64,000 nucleotides of DNA from Sporosarcina globispora (GTDB lineage Bacteria; Bacillota; Bacilli; Bacillales; Cytobacillaceae). The stretch lies in the NCBI RefSeq assembly GCF_001274725.1, contig NZ_LGUF01000007.1:232469-296468 (forward strand), given 5' to 3'. The notes beneath the pieces were generated by a model. That model worked only from the letters and a program-made list of their open reading frames with translations. It was not told the DNA's origin and did not search any database. Numbering within the stretch: the stretch's first letter is position 1; each line of letters starts with the position of its first letter. The translations under genes were made by a program, and so were the position numbers. Below are positions 11,847 to 23,981 of this stretch, piece after piece.

Positions 11847-12137
11847 TTGAATGTAAAACCAAATATCGGCATTGTAAATGCATTAATTCGCATAACAGTC
11901 GGATTTACTGTCTTAGCCTGGAGCACTTCAAAGCTTGTGAAACGACCTTGGCGGGATTCTTATCTCATGATGGCCATGCTTGGAGGCATGAAAGTGGCAG
12001 AGGGGATTGTCCGCTTTTGCCCTATAACAGCTCTTTTTGAGAGAGGCCAGGATATGGTTCTGGAGAAGAGAAATCAGGAAGGTAATCACAAGAATGATGA
12101 GGCTGTTGAGGAAATTCTGCCGTATAACCCTTCTTAA
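11847..12137 (+). CDS. Small YgaP-type (DUF2892) inner-membrane protein
   Basis: 96-residue protein starting at a TTG six bases behind AAGGTGGTG (M-NVKPNIGIVNALIR); a GTG at 11829 is in frame but has no ribosome binding site. A hydrophobic helix (about 13-27) and a second helix around MMAMLGGMKVAEGIVRFCP match the two-helix DUF2892 unit with its conserved cysteine. The C-terminal tail is hydrophilic. Function unknown. Unusual here only because it is on the plus strand, facing the purine operon. Confidence 0.78.
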   Translation: MNVKPNIGIVNALIRITVGFTVLAWSTSKLVKRPWRDSYLMMAMLGGMKVAEGIVRFCPITALFERGQDMVLEKRNQEGNHKNDEAVEEILPYNPS

Positions 12138-12149
12138 ATTTTTGAAAAT

Positions 12150-12172
12150 ACAGCCCCCTGATTGGGGGCTGT
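12150..12172. terminator. Strong hairpin between the two plus-strand genes (bidirectional terminator candidate)
   Basis: ACAGCCCCC and GGGGGCTGT pair perfectly around TGATT. On plus it follows the DUF2892 gene and is followed by AAAATAC; on minus it is followed by ATTTTC. It is also the first terminator-like structure that purD transcripts meet. Confidence 0.6.
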
Positions 12173-12194
12173 AAAATACAAAGGAGCTGACAAT

Positions 12195-13807
<1,613 letters not shown>

Positions 13808-13809
13808 TT

Positions 13810-15345
13810 TTAATGTTTAAAATGGCGTACGCCGGTAAAGACCATTGCAATACCGCACTCATCAGCCTTTTTGATGGAATCCTCATCACGGATGGATCCT
13901 CCCGGCTGGATAATTGCTGTAATGCCAGCTTTGGCTGCAACTTCAACGGTATCGTTCATAGGGAAAAATGCATCGGATGCCATTACTGCACCGTTTGCTT
14001 TTTCTCCGGCCTGTTCAAGTGCAATTTTGGCAGAACCTACACGGTTCATCTGCCCGGCACCGACTCCAAGTGTCATGTTTGCATCATTTACGACAATCGC
14101 ATTGGATTTTACATGCTTTACGACTTTCCAGCCCAGCTTCAGTGCTTTCCACTCTTCTTCTGTTGGCTCCCTCATTGTCGCAACTTTTACTTCTGCATCT
14201 TCAAGGGTGAATAGATCATATTCCTGCGTCAGCAAACCGCCCTCAATAGCGGACAATCTCATTTCCGCTTTCTTTTTGCCTTCAAAAGGTATTGTCAGCA
14301 GGCGCAGATTCTTTTTCCCTTTTAAAATCTCAAGTGCTTCGGTTGAGAAGGATGGTGCAATGATAATTTCAAGGAAAATTTCATATAGCTTTTTCGCTGT
14401 CTCAGCATCCACTTCCCTGTTCAGGGCAATAATGCCGCCAAAGATAGAAACAGGGTCCGCTTCGAAGGCTTTTGAAAAAGCTTCAAATACATTTTCACCA
14501 GTCCCTACCCCGCAAGGATTCATATGCTTAACAGCAACTGCTGCAGGCTCCGAGAATTCTTTTACAATTTGAAGAGCTGCATCAGCATCATTGATATTGT
14601 TGTAGGATAATTCCTTGCCGTGAAGCTGCTCAGCGTTAGCGATCGAAAATTCAGATCCAAGCGGCTTGCGGTAAAAAGCAGCCTTTTGATGAGGATTCTC
14701 CCCGTATCGCAATGTTTGCTTCAGTTCATACGTTACCGTTAGTTTTTCAGGTGTTTCTTCATTAGCCAAATCTGTCATATATTCAGCGATCATCGCATCA
14801 TAGGCAGCTGTATGGCGGAAAACCTTTGCAGCAAGTCTGCGGCGGGTTTCCTTTTGAACCCCTCCGTTTTCTTTTAACTGGGAAAGAACTGTTCCATAAT
14901 CCGCAGGGTCCACCACAACCGTTACATAATCATGGTTCTTGGCGGATGCACGCAGCATGGCCGGACCGCCGATATCAATATTCTCAATCGCATCCTCTAC
15001 TGTCACATCTGTCTTAGCAATGGTTTGCTGGAACGGATACAAATTCACGCACACAACCTGGATAGGCTGAATCCCATGCTCCTTAAGCTGCTGTTTGTGG
15101 CCTGGTTCGCTATGCTTTGCCAGCAGCCCGCCATGAATCATTGGATTTAATGTTTTCACACGCCCTTCCAAAATTTCCGGAAAGTCTGTCACATCACTTA
15201 CGCCGATAACGGGAATCCCACTCTCTTGCAGCGCCTTTTTTGTACCGCCTGTTGAGATAATTTCAAAACCCAGTTCATTTAACTGCTGGGCAAATTCTGT
15301 TATGCCATTTTTGTCGGAAACACTGATTAATGCACGTTTCTTCAT
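13810..15345 (-). CDS. purH: Bifunctional AICAR transformylase / IMP cyclohydrolase
   Basis: Last two steps to IMP. 511 residues. The N-terminal IMP cyclohydrolase (about 1-195) has [13 protein letters not shown] and TGGT; the C-terminal formyltransferase has the catalytic KHMNPCG and the ending [31 protein letters not shown] precedes the ATG by six bases. 34 bp behind purN. Confidence 0.98.
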   Translation of the reverse strand: MKKRALISVSDKNGITEFAQQLNELGFEIISTGGTKKALQESGIPVIGVSDVTDFPEILEGRVKTLNPMIHGGLLAKHSEPGHKQQLKEHGIQPIQVVCVNLYPFQQTIAKTDVTVEDAIENIDIGGPAMLRASAKNHDYVTVVVDPADYGTVLSQLKENGGVQKETRRRLAAKVFRHTAAYDAMIAEYMTDLANEETPEKLTVTYELKQTLRYGENPHQKAAFYRKPLGSEFSIANAEQLHGKELSYNNINDADAALQIVKEFSEPAAVAVKHMNPCGVGTGENVFEAFSKAFEADPVSIFGGIIALNREVDAETAKKLYEIFLEIIIAPSFSTEALEILKGKKNLRLLTIPFEGKKKAEMRLSAIEGGLLTQEYDLFTLEDAEVKVATMREPTEEEWKALKLGWKVVKHVKSNAIVVNDANMTLGVGAGQMNRVGSAKIALEQAGEKANGAVMASDAFFPMNDTVEVAAKAGITAIIQPGGSIRDEDSIKKADECGIAMVFTGVRHFKH

Positions 15346-15379
15346 GTTCGCTCCCCCTGACTCTGTTGAATGATATACT

Positions 15380-15961
15380 TTAGTTCTCTACCATTTTAGC
15401 ATAGAAAAGATTTTGCAAAACCTGCGGATAAAGTCTGTGTTCGACTTCATGTATCTTCTTCTGAAGGCTTTCCAGTGTTTCACCTTCATCTATTTCAACT
15501 GACGCTTGAGCAATAATCGGCCCAGTATCCATGCCTTCATCAACAAAATGAACCGTTACGCCGCTTACCTTCACATTCGCAGATAACGCCTGGCCAATCG
15601 CATCCTTACCTGGAAAAGCCGGCAGAAGAGAAGGATGGATATTAATGATCCTGCCTTCAAACTCTTTCAAAAGCGTCGGGCCAATCAGTCTCATAAAGCC
15701 AGCGAGAATAATATATTCGGCACCGCTTTCCTTCAGCCTTTGCAAAATCACTCTTTCATACTCTGCTTTGCCAGCATAGTCTTTAGCTGAAAAAACAAAC
15801 TGCGGAACTTGTTCGTTTTGGGCACGTTCAATGCTGTAGGCACCTGGCCGATCACAGACAAACAAGACGATCTCAGCCTGTAAATCACCTATTTTCACGG
15901 CATCAGCAATGGCTTGAAAGTTCGTTCCGCTTCCGGAAGCAAACACTGCAATTTTTTTCAT
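15380..15961 (-). CDS. purN: Phosphoribosylglycinamide formyltransferase
   Basis: Transfers formyl from 10-formyl-THF to GAR. 193 residues. [18 protein letters not shown] start chosen because GGAGGAAGTC precedes it; the frame extends nine codons further into purM without a ribosome binding site. The catalytic Asn-His-Asp set is present in [17 protein letters not shown] and [13 protein letters not shown]. 13 bp behind purM. Confidence 0.97.
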   Translation of the reverse strand: MKKIAVFASGSGTNFQAIADAVKIGDLQAEIVLFVCDRPGAYSIERAQNEQVPQFVFSAKDYAGKAEYERVILQRLKESGAEYIILAGFMRLIGPTLLKEFEGRIINIHPSLLPAFPGKDAIGQALSANVKVSGVTVHFVDEGMDTGPIIAQASVEIDEGETLESLQKKIHEVEHRLYPQVLQNLFYAKMVEN

Positions 15962-15974
15962 GACTTCCTCCAAG

Positions 15975-17000
15975 TTACAGAATTTCAATTCCTTCCTGAT
16001 CCGTTACTGTTCCCAATAGATAGGCTTTTTCACCAATTTCGCTGAAATAGCCGATTAGTTCATCAGCATTTTCTTTATCGGCAGCAATCACCATGCCTGT
16101 TCCCATATTAAAAATGTTGTACATTTCCTTGCGTTCCAGTCCGCCGATCTTCTCCATAACCTTGAACACAGGCAGCACTTCCCAATTGCTTTCCTCAAGC
16201 TGGGCACCAAGGCCTTCAGGCAGCATACGCGGGATATTTTCAATAAATCCGCCGCCAGTGATATGGGCCATGCCCTTCAGCTTGAATTGCTTCATAGCTG
16301 ATAGAATCGGCTTTACATAAATTTTTGTAGGGCGAAGCAGCTCTTCCCCTAAAGTGCAGCCTAATTCTTCTACATGATCTGTTAAGGACATATTCGCTTT
16401 TTCAAAAAACAGCTTTCTGACCAGCGAGTAGCCATTGCTATGAATTCCGCTGGATGCAAGGCCGATCAGCACATCTCCAGCCTTGATGTCCGCACCATTG
16501 ATCAGATTGGATTTTTCACAGGCACCAACCGCAAATCCGGCAAGATCATATTCTTCTTCACTGTACATGCCAGGCATTTCGGCAGTTTCACCGCCAACAA
16601 GTGCGCATCCAGCCTGTTCGCAGCCATCCGCAATACCTTTAACAATCGCTTCAATCCGTTCTGGCGCCGCTTTTCCGCAAGCGATATAATCCAAGAAATA
16701 AAGAGGTTCTGCTCCCTGTACGACAATATCATTTACACACATTGCGACCGCATCAATCCCAATCGTGTCATGTTTATCCATCATAAAGGCGAGCATCAGC
16801 TTCGTGCCGACTCCATCTGTCCCTGATACTAATACCGGTTCCTTCAGGTTAAGTTCTGATAGGTCGAACATGCCGCCAAATCCTCCCAAACCGCCGAGCA
16901 CACCAGGACGAATAGTCTTCTGAACATGCTTTTTCATGCGGGAAACTGCTTCATAGCCAGCTTCAATATCTACTCCGGCCTGTTTATATGCGTTTGCCAT
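15975..17000 (-). CDS. purM: Phosphoribosylformylglycinamidine cyclo-ligase (AIR synthetase)
   Basis: Closes the imidazole ring. 341 residues starting [19 protein letters not shown] with GGGGTG ahead. The open frame runs another 19 codons upstream, but these are translated repeat element (copy C), not protein. [10 protein letters not shown] and [13 protein letters not shown] motifs present; same ATPase fold as PurL. Confidence 0.97.
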   Translation of the reverse strand: MANAYKQAGVDIEAGYEAVSRMKKHVQKTIRPGVLGGLGGFGGMFDLSELNLKEPVLVSGTDGVGTKLMLAFMMDKHDTIGIDAVAMCVNDIVVQGAEPLYFLDYIACGKAAPERIEAIVKGIADGCEQAGCALVGGETAEMPGMYSEEEYDLAGFAVGACEKSNLINGADIKAGDVLIGLASSGIHSNGYSLVRKLFFEKANMSLTDHVEELGCTLGEELLRPTKIYVKPILSAMKQFKLKGMAHITGGGFIENIPRMLPEGLGAQLEESNWEVLPVFKVMEKIGGLERKEMYNIFNMGTGMVIAADKENADELIGYFSEIGEKAYLLGTVTDQEGIEIL

Positions 17001-17020
17001 CTGTTTTTCACCCCATATTA

Positions 17021-17146
17021 GAAAAGCGCAAGCGCCTTGTTCACCCCCGACAAGCATAAGACGGGCCTCTCGGAAAGGCGTTCTTTGCCTTTCTGGGAGG
17101 ATTGGCTTATGACCTCGAGGGGGTAGGCGCTGGAGCTAGACAGTTA
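17021..17146. repeat. Intergenic repeat family copy C
   Basis: Best preserved copy. It begins gaaaagcgcaagcgccttg and ends ggcgctggagctagacagtt. Internal complementary arms are aagcataagacggg and tggcttatgacctcgag, around an inner hairpin ggaaaggcg..ttctttgcctttc. It lies directly upstream of the purM ribosome binding site inside the pur operon. Confidence 0.8.
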
Positions 17147-17180
17147 TTGTATTTCAAAGTTACTTTCTTAATTATATAAA

Positions 17181-17293
17181 GGCCGATTCTTCAACTTATC
17201 GGCCAAATTAGTACATTTAACGGCCAAAAATCAATTTTTATCGGCCAATTCTCCATATTTATCGGCCAAACATAACAGTTTATCGGCCAAACT
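17181..17293. repeat. 21-bp-period tandem array, core TTGGCCGATAAA (array 1)
   Basis: On the minus strand, five good units and one decayed unit follow the purF stop codon by five bases. GGCC falls at 17285, 17264, 17243, 17222, 17201 and 17181, so spacing is 21, 21, 21, 21, 20. The first 12-13 bases of each unit are conserved (TTTGGCCGATAAA) and the other 8-9 vary freely. This is two helical turns, not a coding or CRISPR pattern. Confidence 0.85.
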
Positions 17294-17297
17294 AACT

Positions 17298-18695
17298 TTA
17301 TACCTTTTCATAAGGATGCACAGTGCTCGGATAAATCTCCGTTGGGTACTGGCCTGTAAAGCATGCCAGGCATTGTCCATCTTTTCGGCCAATCGCTTTG
17401 ACCATGCCCTCTGTACTTAAGAAAGTGAGCGTGTCGGCACCAATGATTTCTCTTATTTCTTCAACCGAATGGTTGCCGGCAATCAGTTCTTCCTTTGTAG
17501 AAGTGTCAATTCCATAGAAGCATGGATTTTTAATCGGCGGTGAACTGATCAGCACATGAACTTCTGTAGCACCAGCTTCTTTCAGCATCGTTACGATCCG
17601 TCTGCTTGTTGTGCCGCGAACGATCGAGTCATCCACCATGATAACTCTTTTGCCTTCTACTACTCCGCGTACAGGAGACAGCTTCATTTTTACACCCTGC
17701 TCACGCAGCGACTGGGATGGCTGGATAAAAGTCCGGCCTACATAACGGTTTTTAATCAAGCCCATTTCATATGGAATGCCTGATGCCTCAGCGTAGCCAA
17801 TCGCCACAGAGATGCTTGAATCTGGCACACCTGTAACGACGTCTCCTTCAATCGGAGCCTCAAATGCAAGCTCCTTCCCAAGATTTTTCCGTGCAGTATG
17901 AACATTGATCCCGTTGATATTGCTGTCCGGGCGGGAAAAATAAACATATTCCATCGTGCACATCGCTATATTAGAGGCCATGGCAAACATCTCTGAACGG
18001 AAGCCGTTATCGTCAATGATCAGCAATTCTCCTGGTAAAATATCGCGGATAAACTCTGCTCCGACAACATCAAAGGCACATGTTTCAGAGGCAACCGCAT
18101 AAGCATCGCCAATTTTGCCAAGCGAGAGCGGCCTCATTCCGTTTGGATCAAGAGCTACCATTAATTCTGTTTCCGTCATAATTAGAAAAGCATAGGCTCC
18201 TTTAATCATCGATAAAGCGTTCTTTACGCGATCTTTTAAACTTGAAAAACCGGCACGCTTAATTAAATGAGCCAAAACCTCTGTATCAGAGCTTGTTTGA
18301 AAAATGCTTCCCTGTCCTTCCAGCTGATGCTTTAAGGCAGTTGCATTTACCAGATTCCCATTATGGCAAAGCGCAAGGCTTCCGCTTTGAGAGTTGAATA
18401 GCAGAGGCTGGACATTTTCATATCCCCCGCCTCCAGCCGTCGCATAGCGGACATGCCCGATTGCAGATTTTCCTTCCAGCTCCTTCATGGCATCTGCTGT
18501 GAAAATTTCCGTAACAAGCCCTTCACCTTTAATGCCCTTTAGCTTCTTGCCATCCGTAACGACCATCCCCGTGCCTTCCTGACCGCGGTGCTGCAGGCTA
18601 TGAAGGCCGTAATACGTAATCTGGGAGGCATCCTGATGCCCCCAGACTCCAAAAACCCCGCACTCTTCATTCAGTCCTCTTATTTCAGCAAGCAT
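17298..18695 (-). CDS. purF: Amidophosphoribosyltransferase (glutamine PRPP amidotransferase)
   Basis: Committed first step of purine synthesis. 465 residues. The propeptide [11 protein letters not shown] precedes catalytic Cys12, exposed after cleavage as in B. subtilis. PRPP loop [13 protein letters not shown]. Cysteines in [20 protein letters not shown] and GQCLACFTG match the four ligands of the 4Fe-4S cluster of the Bacillus enzyme. Overlaps purL by 16 bp. Followed by array 1 and repeat copy C before purM. Confidence 0.98.
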   Translation of the reverse strand: MLAEIRGLNEECGVFGVWGHQDASQITYYGLHSLQHRGQEGTGMVVTDGKKLKGIKGEGLVTEIFTADAMKELEGKSAIGHVRYATAGGGGYENVQPLLFNSQSGSLALCHNGNLVNATALKHQLEGQGSIFQTSSDTEVLAHLIKRAGFSSLKDRVKNALSMIKGAYAFLIMTETELMVALDPNGMRPLSLGKIGDAYAVASETCAFDVVGAEFIRDILPGELLIIDDNGFRSEMFAMASNIAMCTMEYVYFSRPDSNINGINVHTARKNLGKELAFEAPIEGDVVTGVPDSSISVAIGYAEASGIPYEMGLIKNRYVGRTFIQPSQSLREQGVKMKLSPVRGVVEGKRVIMVDDSIVRGTTSRRIVTMLKEAGATEVHVLISSPPIKNPCFYGIDTSTKEELIAGNHSVEEIREIIGADTLTFLSTEGMVKAIGRKDGQCLACFTGQYPTEIYPSTVHPYEKV

Positions 18696-20896
18696 GGGAT
18701 AGCTCCTTTCCAGGCCTGTTCAAAAACCTCAACCTGTTCAGAAAGTAATAGGCCCTCTTCGTTGGATATATTAAGTACAGGTGCGTCTGTTACTTTACCG
18801 ATTAGTGCTGCATCTACTAAACTTTCAAACGCTTCCTGATTTTCATTTTTAACAGATAGCAAGAAACGGGATTGGGACTCACTAAATAAAGCTGAAGTCG
18901 TGTTTCCGGTTACCTTGACATCTGCTCCAAGACCCTTTGAACCAATCAGGCTTTCCGCAGCAGCTACAGCCAAACCACCTTCCGCCACATCATGTGCAGA
19001 TGCGACAAGCCCCGATCGGATGGCTTTTAAAATTTGAGCCTGTGCCTTCTCTTCTTTTGCAAGGTCAAGTTCAGGCGCTTTGCCGAAAATCTTCCCATAT
19101 GTCATCTTCTGCAGTTCGCTCCCGCCAAATTCATCCTTTGTTTCACCAACCAGATAAATAAGGTCACCAGCTGCTTTGAAAGCTTGTGTTGTCACATTGT
19201 CAATGTCTTCTAAAAGTCCAACCATGCCGATCACAGGTGTTGGATAAATTGCTGTTCCATTTGTTTCATTATATAAAGAGACGTTTCCGCCGATCACTGG
19301 AGTGTTTAATGTGCGGCATGCTTCGCTTATTCCGTCTGCCGCTTTTTCAATCTGCCAGAAGATCTCAGGCTTTTCCGGGTTTCCGAAGTTCAGATTGTCT
19401 GTAATGGCTAGTGGTTCACCGCCGGAACAGACAATATTTCTCGCAGCTTCAGCTACAGCAATCTTGCCGCCCGTTTCAGGATCAAGATACATGTAGCGGG
19501 AATTGCAGTCTGTAGTCATAGCCAAACCTTTACGTGTGCCGCGGATGCGGATGACCGCAGCATCAGAACCAGGCGCAACAACTGTATTTGTGCGAACCAT
19601 ATAGTCATATTGATCATAAACATATTCCTTGCTGGCAATCGTCGGCTGCTGGAGGAGCTTCACCAATGTTTCTTTATAATCTTCAACCGCAGGAATTTCA
19701 TTTTCCATCGCCTGAAACTCCCTGAAGTATTCCGGTTCTCTTGATGGCTTATGGTAAACCGGCGCATCCTCGGCAAGCGCATCAACAGGAAGCTCTGCTA
19801 CCACTTCCCCCTGATGAGTCAGGCGGAGCATTTTATCATCGGTTACCTTGCCGATAGAAACTGCTTCTAAGCCATATTTGGAAAATAAATCAACGATCTC
19901 CTGCTCGCGTCCTTTTTTCACGACAATCAGCATTCTTTCCTGAGACTCGGAAAGCATCATTTCGTATGCAGTCATGCCTGTTTCCCTTTGAGGAACTAGG
20001 TCAAGATTCATTTCAATTCCGGATCCTGCCTTGCTTGCCATTTCAGCAGAAGAGCTTGTTAAGCCGGCAGCTCCCATATCCTGAATACCGACAAGAGCGT
20101 CAGACTGGACTAGTTCAAGACATGCTTCAAGCAGAAGTTTTTCCATGAATGGATCGCCAACCTGGACAGCTGGACGCTTTGCTTCAGATTGGTCTGTCAG
20201 TTCCTCTGAAGCGAAAGTAGCTCCATGAATTCCATCACGGCCAGTTTTAGCACCAACATACATGACTGTGTTGCCAACGCCGTGGGCCTGACCCTTCTTA
20301 ATATCCTTATGATCGATTAAGCCGACACACATTGCATTTACAAGCGGATTTCCTTCATAGGAAGAGTCAAACTGCACTTCTCCCCCAACTGTTGGAATGC
20401 CGATGCAGTTTCCGTAACCCGCAATGCCTGCGACTACTTCTTTAAAAAGGTACCGTACACGAGGAGAATCCAATTCTCCAAAGCGTAAAGAGTTGAGGAG
20501 CGCGACTGGTCTTGCGCCCATTGAAAATACATCGCGGATAATCCCGCCGACACCTGTTGCTGCCCCTTGGTAAGGCTCGATTGCAGACGGATGGTTATGG
20601 CTTTCAATTTTAAAAACAACTGCTTGCCCATCGCCGATATCAACGATTCCAGCTCCTTCCCCTGGTCCTTGAAGTACTTTCTCTCCTGTTGTCGGGAACT
20701 TGCTTAAAACGGGCTTGGAGTTTTTATAGCTGCAATGCTCTGACCACATAACCGAAAACAAGCCGATTTCTGTATAATTTGGCAAACGCCCGATAATCTT
20801 TTCAATCATCGCAAATTCGTCATCAGACAAACCCATTTCTTTGTATACTTTCTGTGCCTTTAATTGTTCCGGACTTGGCTTAAAGCTTAACGACAT
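18680..20896 (-). CDS. purL: Phosphoribosylformylglycinamidine synthase, PurL subunit
   Basis: ATP-dependent amidotransfer onto FGAR, acting with PurQ (glutaminase) and PurS. 738 residues, the small Gram-positive type. [24 protein letters not shown] and [13 protein letters not shown] motifs mark the two AIR-synthetase-like halves. Overlaps purQ by 17 bp and purF by 16 bp, so translation is probably coupled. Confidence 0.98.
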   Translation of the reverse strand: MSLSFKPSPEQLKAQKVYKEMGLSDDEFAMIEKIIGRLPNYTEIGLFSVMWSEHCSYKNSKPVLSKFPTTGEKVLQGPGEGAGIVDIGDGQAVVFKIESHNHPSAIEPYQGAATGVGGIIRDVFSMGARPVALLNSLRFGELDSPRVRYLFKEVVAGIAGYGNCIGIPTVGGEVQFDSSYEGNPLVNAMCVGLIDHKDIKKGQAHGVGNTVMYVGAKTGRDGIHGATFASEELTDQSEAKRPAVQVGDPFMEKLLLEACLELVQSDALVGIQDMGAAGLTSSSAEMASKAGSGIEMNLDLVPQRETGMTAYEMMLSESQERMLIVVKKGREQEIVDLFSKYGLEAVSIGKVTDDKMLRLTHQGEVVAELPVDALAEDAPVYHKPSREPEYFREFQAMENEIPAVEDYKETLVKLLQQPTIASKEYVYDQYDYMVRTNTVVAPGSDAAVIRIRGTRKGLAMTTDCNSRYMYLDPETGGKIAVAEAARNIVCSGGEPLAITDNLNFGNPEKPEIFWQIEKAADGISEACRTLNTPVIGGNVSLYNETNGTAIYPTPVIGMVGLLEDIDNVTTQAFKAAGDLIYLVGETKDEFGGSELQKMTYGKIFGKAPELDLAKEEKAQAQILKAIRSGLVASAHDVAEGGLAVAAAESLIGSKGLGADVKVTGNTTSALFSESQSRFLLSVKNENQEAFESLVDAALIGKVTDAPVLNISNEEGLLLSEQVEVFEQAWKGAIPCLLK

Positions 20897-21566
20897 GTGC
20901 TTCCCTCCATTGTTTTACGATTGATTGAAAAAGTTTCAGGCCATCTGCTCCCCCTAAAAGCTCATCAACGGCTCTTTCAGGATGCGGCATCATGCCGAGA
21001 ACATTTCCTTTTTCATTGACAATGCCTGCGATATTTTCCAGGCTGCCATTTGGATTTGTTCCATTATAAGTAAAGACAATCTGATTATTTTCCTTTAAAT
21101 TTGCTAAAGTAGCTTCATCACAATAGTAGTTTCCTTCACCATGTGCGATTGGAATATTGATTACTTCATTTTTTTCATAAGCAGATGAAAACATTGTCTC
21201 ATTGTTTTCAACCTTTAACTCAACGGTGCGGCAGATGAATTTCAGGCTATCATTTCTTCTCATTGCCCCTGGCAAAAGACCTGCTTCAAGCAGGATTTGA
21301 AATCCGTTGCATACACCCAAAACCGGTTTGCCTGCCTCAGCCGCTTTTATTACTTCTTTCATAACATTGCTGAAGCGTGCCACAGCACCGGAACGAAGGT
21401 AATCACCGTATGAGAATCCGCCTGGAAGAAGGATTCCGTCATATTCGTCTAAGCTTTCTGCGTCATGCCAGACATATTCGGCTTCCGCTCCAAGTTCATC
21501 CTTTACTGCATGATACATATCGATGTCACAATTGGACCCTGGAAATACGATTACAGCGAACTTCAC
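20880..21566 (-). CDS. purQ: FGAM synthase glutaminase subunit PurQ
   Basis: Class I glutamine amidotransferase of 228 residues supplying ammonia to PurL. Nucleophile Cys86 in VLGVCNGFQ and the His-Glu pair in [10 protein letters not shown] are in place. Start ATG overlaps the purS stop (4 bp). Confidence 0.98.
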   Translation of the reverse strand: MKFAVIVFPGSNCDIDMYHAVKDELGAEAEYVWHDAESLDEYDGILLPGGFSYGDYLRSGAVARFSNVMKEVIKAAEAGKPVLGVCNGFQILLEAGLLPGAMRRNDSLKFICRTVELKVENNETMFSSAYEKNEVINIPIAHGEGNYYCDEATLANLKENNQIVFTYNGTNPNGSLENIAGIVNEKGNVLGMMPHPERAVDELLGGADGLKLFQSIVKQWREAHVVKL

Positions 21567-21817
21567 TGGGCAACAGCCTCCTCAATTTCAAAGCGGTAGT
21601 CTTCAATCACAACATTGGCCAAAAGGCGCTCACACATTTCCTTTACAGCTTCTTCAACAGGACGGTCACTTTTTTCCACTGTCAGCTCCATGTATTTCCC
21701 GATGCGCACATCAGAAACCTCACTGTAGTTCATGGAATGCAGAGAGTTTTTCACAACTGTTCCTTGAGGATCTAGAACACTTTCTCTTAATGTGACGAAA
21801 ACTTTTACTTTGTACAT
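21563..21817 (-). CDS. purS: FGAM synthase subunit PurS
   Basis: 84-residue structural subunit that bridges PurQ and Pur[20 protein letters not shown] and the NSLHSMNY motif are typical. Overlaps both purC (13 bp) and purQ (4 bp). Confidence 0.97.
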   Translation of the reverse strand: MYKVKVFVTLRESVLDPQGTVVKNSLHSMNYSEVSDVRIGKYMELTVEKSDRPVEEAVKEMCERLLANVVIEDYRFEIEEAVAQ

Positions 21818-22530
21818 ACTGTTTGGCCTCCCAGTCTCGCTAAAATATTTTCATAAGCATCTGTTAAATTTCCAAGGTCTCTGCGGAAAACATCTTTATC
21901 CAGCTTTTCATTTGTTTCAATATCCCAAAGCCTGCAGGTATCTGGCGAAATTTCGTCAGCCAGCAGAATTTGGCCCGCTTCATCTTTTCCAAACTCAAGC
22001 TTGAAATCTACCAATTTAATGCCAAGGTCTTTGAAAAAATCTCTTAAAACCGCATTAACCTGAAGTGCCTTTTCCTGTAAAAGAGCTACTTCCTGCTTAT
22101 CAGCAAGCTGAAGCACTTCAATATGATCTTCTGTCAGCAGCGGATCGCCGAGCTCATCATCTTTGTAATAGAACTCAACAATTGGTCTGGACAATTCTTT
22201 CCCTTCTTCAACTCCCAATCTCTTAGAAAAGCTCCCCGCTGCAAGATTGCGAACCACTGTTTCGAGCGGAATGATATCCACCTTTTTCACAAGCTGCTCT
22301 GTCTCCGAAAGTTTTTTGATAAAGTGGGATTCAATTCCCAGCTCATGAAGCTTTGTAAATAGCAAGCTCGTAATCTCGTTATTCAGTCGGCCCTTGCCGC
22401 TGATGCTTGCCTTTTTCTCACCATTAAAGGCTGTTGCAGAATCTTTATATTCAATCCATACGATACTTTCATCGTTTGTTTGATAAACCATTTTGGCTTT
22501 GCCTTCGTATAACAATGCTCCTTTTTCCAT
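21805..22530 (-). CDS. purC: SAICAR synthase
   Basis: Joins CAIR and aspartate. 241 residues; LLYEGKAKMVYQTND start, KKVDIIPLETVVRNLAAGS and LADEISPDTCRLWD motifs. GGAGGCTCTCCGCC precedes the ATG. Separated from purB by a 155-bp gap holding a hairpin and repeat copy D. Confidence 0.98.
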   Translation of the reverse strand: MEKGALLYEGKAKMVYQTNDESIVWIEYKDSATAFNGEKKASISGKGRLNNEITSLLFTKLHELGIESHFIKKLSETEQLVKKVDIIPLETVVRNLAAGSFSKRLGVEEGKELSRPIVEFYYKDDELGDPLLTEDHIEVLQLADKQEVALLQEKALQVNAVLRDFFKDLGIKLVDFKLEFGKDEAGQILLADEISPDTCRLWDIETNEKLDKDVFRRDLGNLTDAYENILARLGGQTVCTK

Positions 22531-22550
22531 GGCGGAGAGCCTCCCTTATT

Positions 22551-22613
22551 CGAAAAGCGCAAGCGCCTTGACCAGGGGCGGCCACTCGAGCCCCTAGGCG
22601 CAGCTGCTAGACA
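22551..22613. repeat. Intergenic repeat family copy D (short form)
   Basis: 63 bp: the family termini cgaaaagcgcaagcgccttg and cccctaggcgcagctgctag joined with almost no internal part. The core aggggcggccactcgagcccct folds back on itself. Located between purB and purC, inside the operon. Confidence 0.75.
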
Positions 22614-22649
22614 TTATTTTATAAGAAGATTGGGAATTTTCCCGATAAT

Positions 22650-22681
22650 AAAGAGGTAAAGACTGCTCTTTACCTCTTTAT
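22650..22681 (-). terminator. Hairpin behind purB (intra-operon attenuator candidate)
   Basis: Minus strand TAAAGAGGTAAAG-AGCAGT-CTTTACCTCTTTA gives a 13-bp perfect stem six bases after the purB stop. The tail TTATC is a poor U run, so it may stall, protect the 3' end of purEKB mRNA or partly terminate. Confidence 0.5.
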
Positions 22682-22685
22682 TTTT

Positions 22686-23978
22686 TTACAAACCTAATCG
22701 GTCAAAAATTGTATCCACATGCTTGATGTGGTAGTTATAGTCAAAGCAGTCATCTATTTCTGCTTCAGAAAGCTTTGAAGTGATGGTTTCGTCCTGCTCG
22801 ATCAGGCTGCGGAATTGCACCTGTTTTTCCCATGCTTCCATGGCACGCGGCTGGACAGTGTCATATGCCTCTTCACGAGTCATGCCCTTATCAATCAAGG
22901 CTAGAAGAACACGCTGAGAGTAAATCAGCCCTAGAGTACGGTCCATATTGCGTTTCATGTTTTCAGGGAAGACCGTTAAGTTCTTCACGATATTCCCAAA
23001 GCGGTTCAGCATATAGTTTAGCGCAATCGTTGCGTCAGGCAGGATGATTCTTTCAGCCGATGAGTGGGAAATATCGCGCTCATGCCATAATGCAACATTC
23101 TCATAGGCAGTCATCATATAGCCGCGGATCACTCTTGCCATTCCCGTCATATTTTCTGAACCAATCGGGTTGCGTTTGTGCGGCATGGCTGAAGAGCCCT
23201 TTTGACCTTTCGCGAAAAACTCCTCCACTTCACGCGTTTCGCTTTTTTGCAGACCGCGAATCTCTGTCGCAAATTTTTCGATTGAAGTGGCTACAAGAGC
23301 GATTGCACCCATATAATGAGCATGGCGGTCACGCTGGAGTGTTTGCGTTGAAATTGGCGCTGGCTGGGTGCCTAGCTTTTCACACACATATTTCTCAACG
23401 AACGGATCAATGTTTGCATATGTTCCAACTGCACCTGAGATTTTGCCGAATTCCACACCAGCCGCTGCCTCTTTGAAGCGGTCAAGATTACGCTTCATTT
23501 CTTCATACCATAATGCAAGCTTTAAACCAAATGTAGTCGGCTCAGCATGCACCCCGTGCGTACGGCCCATCATCACTGTATACTTGTGCTCCTGTGCTTT
23601 GTTTTTCAGGATTTCTACAAAGCGTTCAATATCTTTTAGAAGAATATCATTCGCCTGCTTGATTAGGTATGAAAGTGCCGTATCAACCACATCTGTCGAA
23701 GTCAGCCCGTAATGAACCCATTTGCGCTCCTCGCCAAGCGTTTCGGATACTGCGCGCGTAAAGGCAACAACATCATGTCTTGTTTCTTCTTCGATTTCTT
23801 TAATGCGGTCGATATTGAAAGAAGCATTCTCACGGATTTTTTTGACATCCTCTTTCGGTATATCTCCTAGTTCAGCCCAAGCTTCACAGGCTAGAATTTC
23901 TACCTCAAGCCAAGCCTGAAAGCGGTTCTCTTCTGTCCAGATAGCTCCCATTTCCGGTCTCGTATAGCGTTCAATCAT
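22686..23978 (-). CDS. purB: Adenylosuccinate lyase
   Basis: Acts twice: SAICAR to AICAR, and adenylosuccinate to AMP. 430 residues with the superfamily signature [11 protein letters not shown] carrying the flexible catalytic serine loop; [11 protein letters not shown] and [12 protein letters not shown] also fit. GGAGGATAAAAC precedes the ATG; four bases separate it from purK. Confidence 0.98.
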   Translation of the reverse strand: MIERYTRPEMGAIWTEENRFQAWLEVEILACEAWAELGDIPKEDVKKIRENASFNIDRIKEIEEETRHDVVAFTRAVSETLGEERKWVHYGLTSTDVVDTALSYLIKQANDILLKDIERFVEILKNKAQEHKYTVMMGRTHGVHAEPTTFGLKLALWYEEMKRNLDRFKEAAAGVEFGKISGAVGTYANIDPFVEKYVCEKLGTQPAPISTQTLQRDRHAHYMGAIALVATSIEKFATEIRGLQKSETREVEEFFAKGQKGSSAMPHKRNPIGSENMTGMARVIRGYMMTAYENVALWHERDISHSSAERIILPDATIALNYMLNRFGNIVKNLTVFPENMKRNMDRTLGLIYSQRVLLALIDKGMTREEAYDTVQPRAMEAWEKQVQFRSLIEQDETITSKLSEAEIDDCFDYNYHIKHVDTIFDRLGL

Positions 23979-23981
23979 GTT

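Noticed and set aside
13871-14572. 233-codon plus-strand frame
   Set aside because: Antisense to purH; Ser/Phe-rich translation typical of a complement-strand shadow.
17001-17057. 19-residue N-terminal extension of PurM
   Set aside because: It is translated repeat element copy C.
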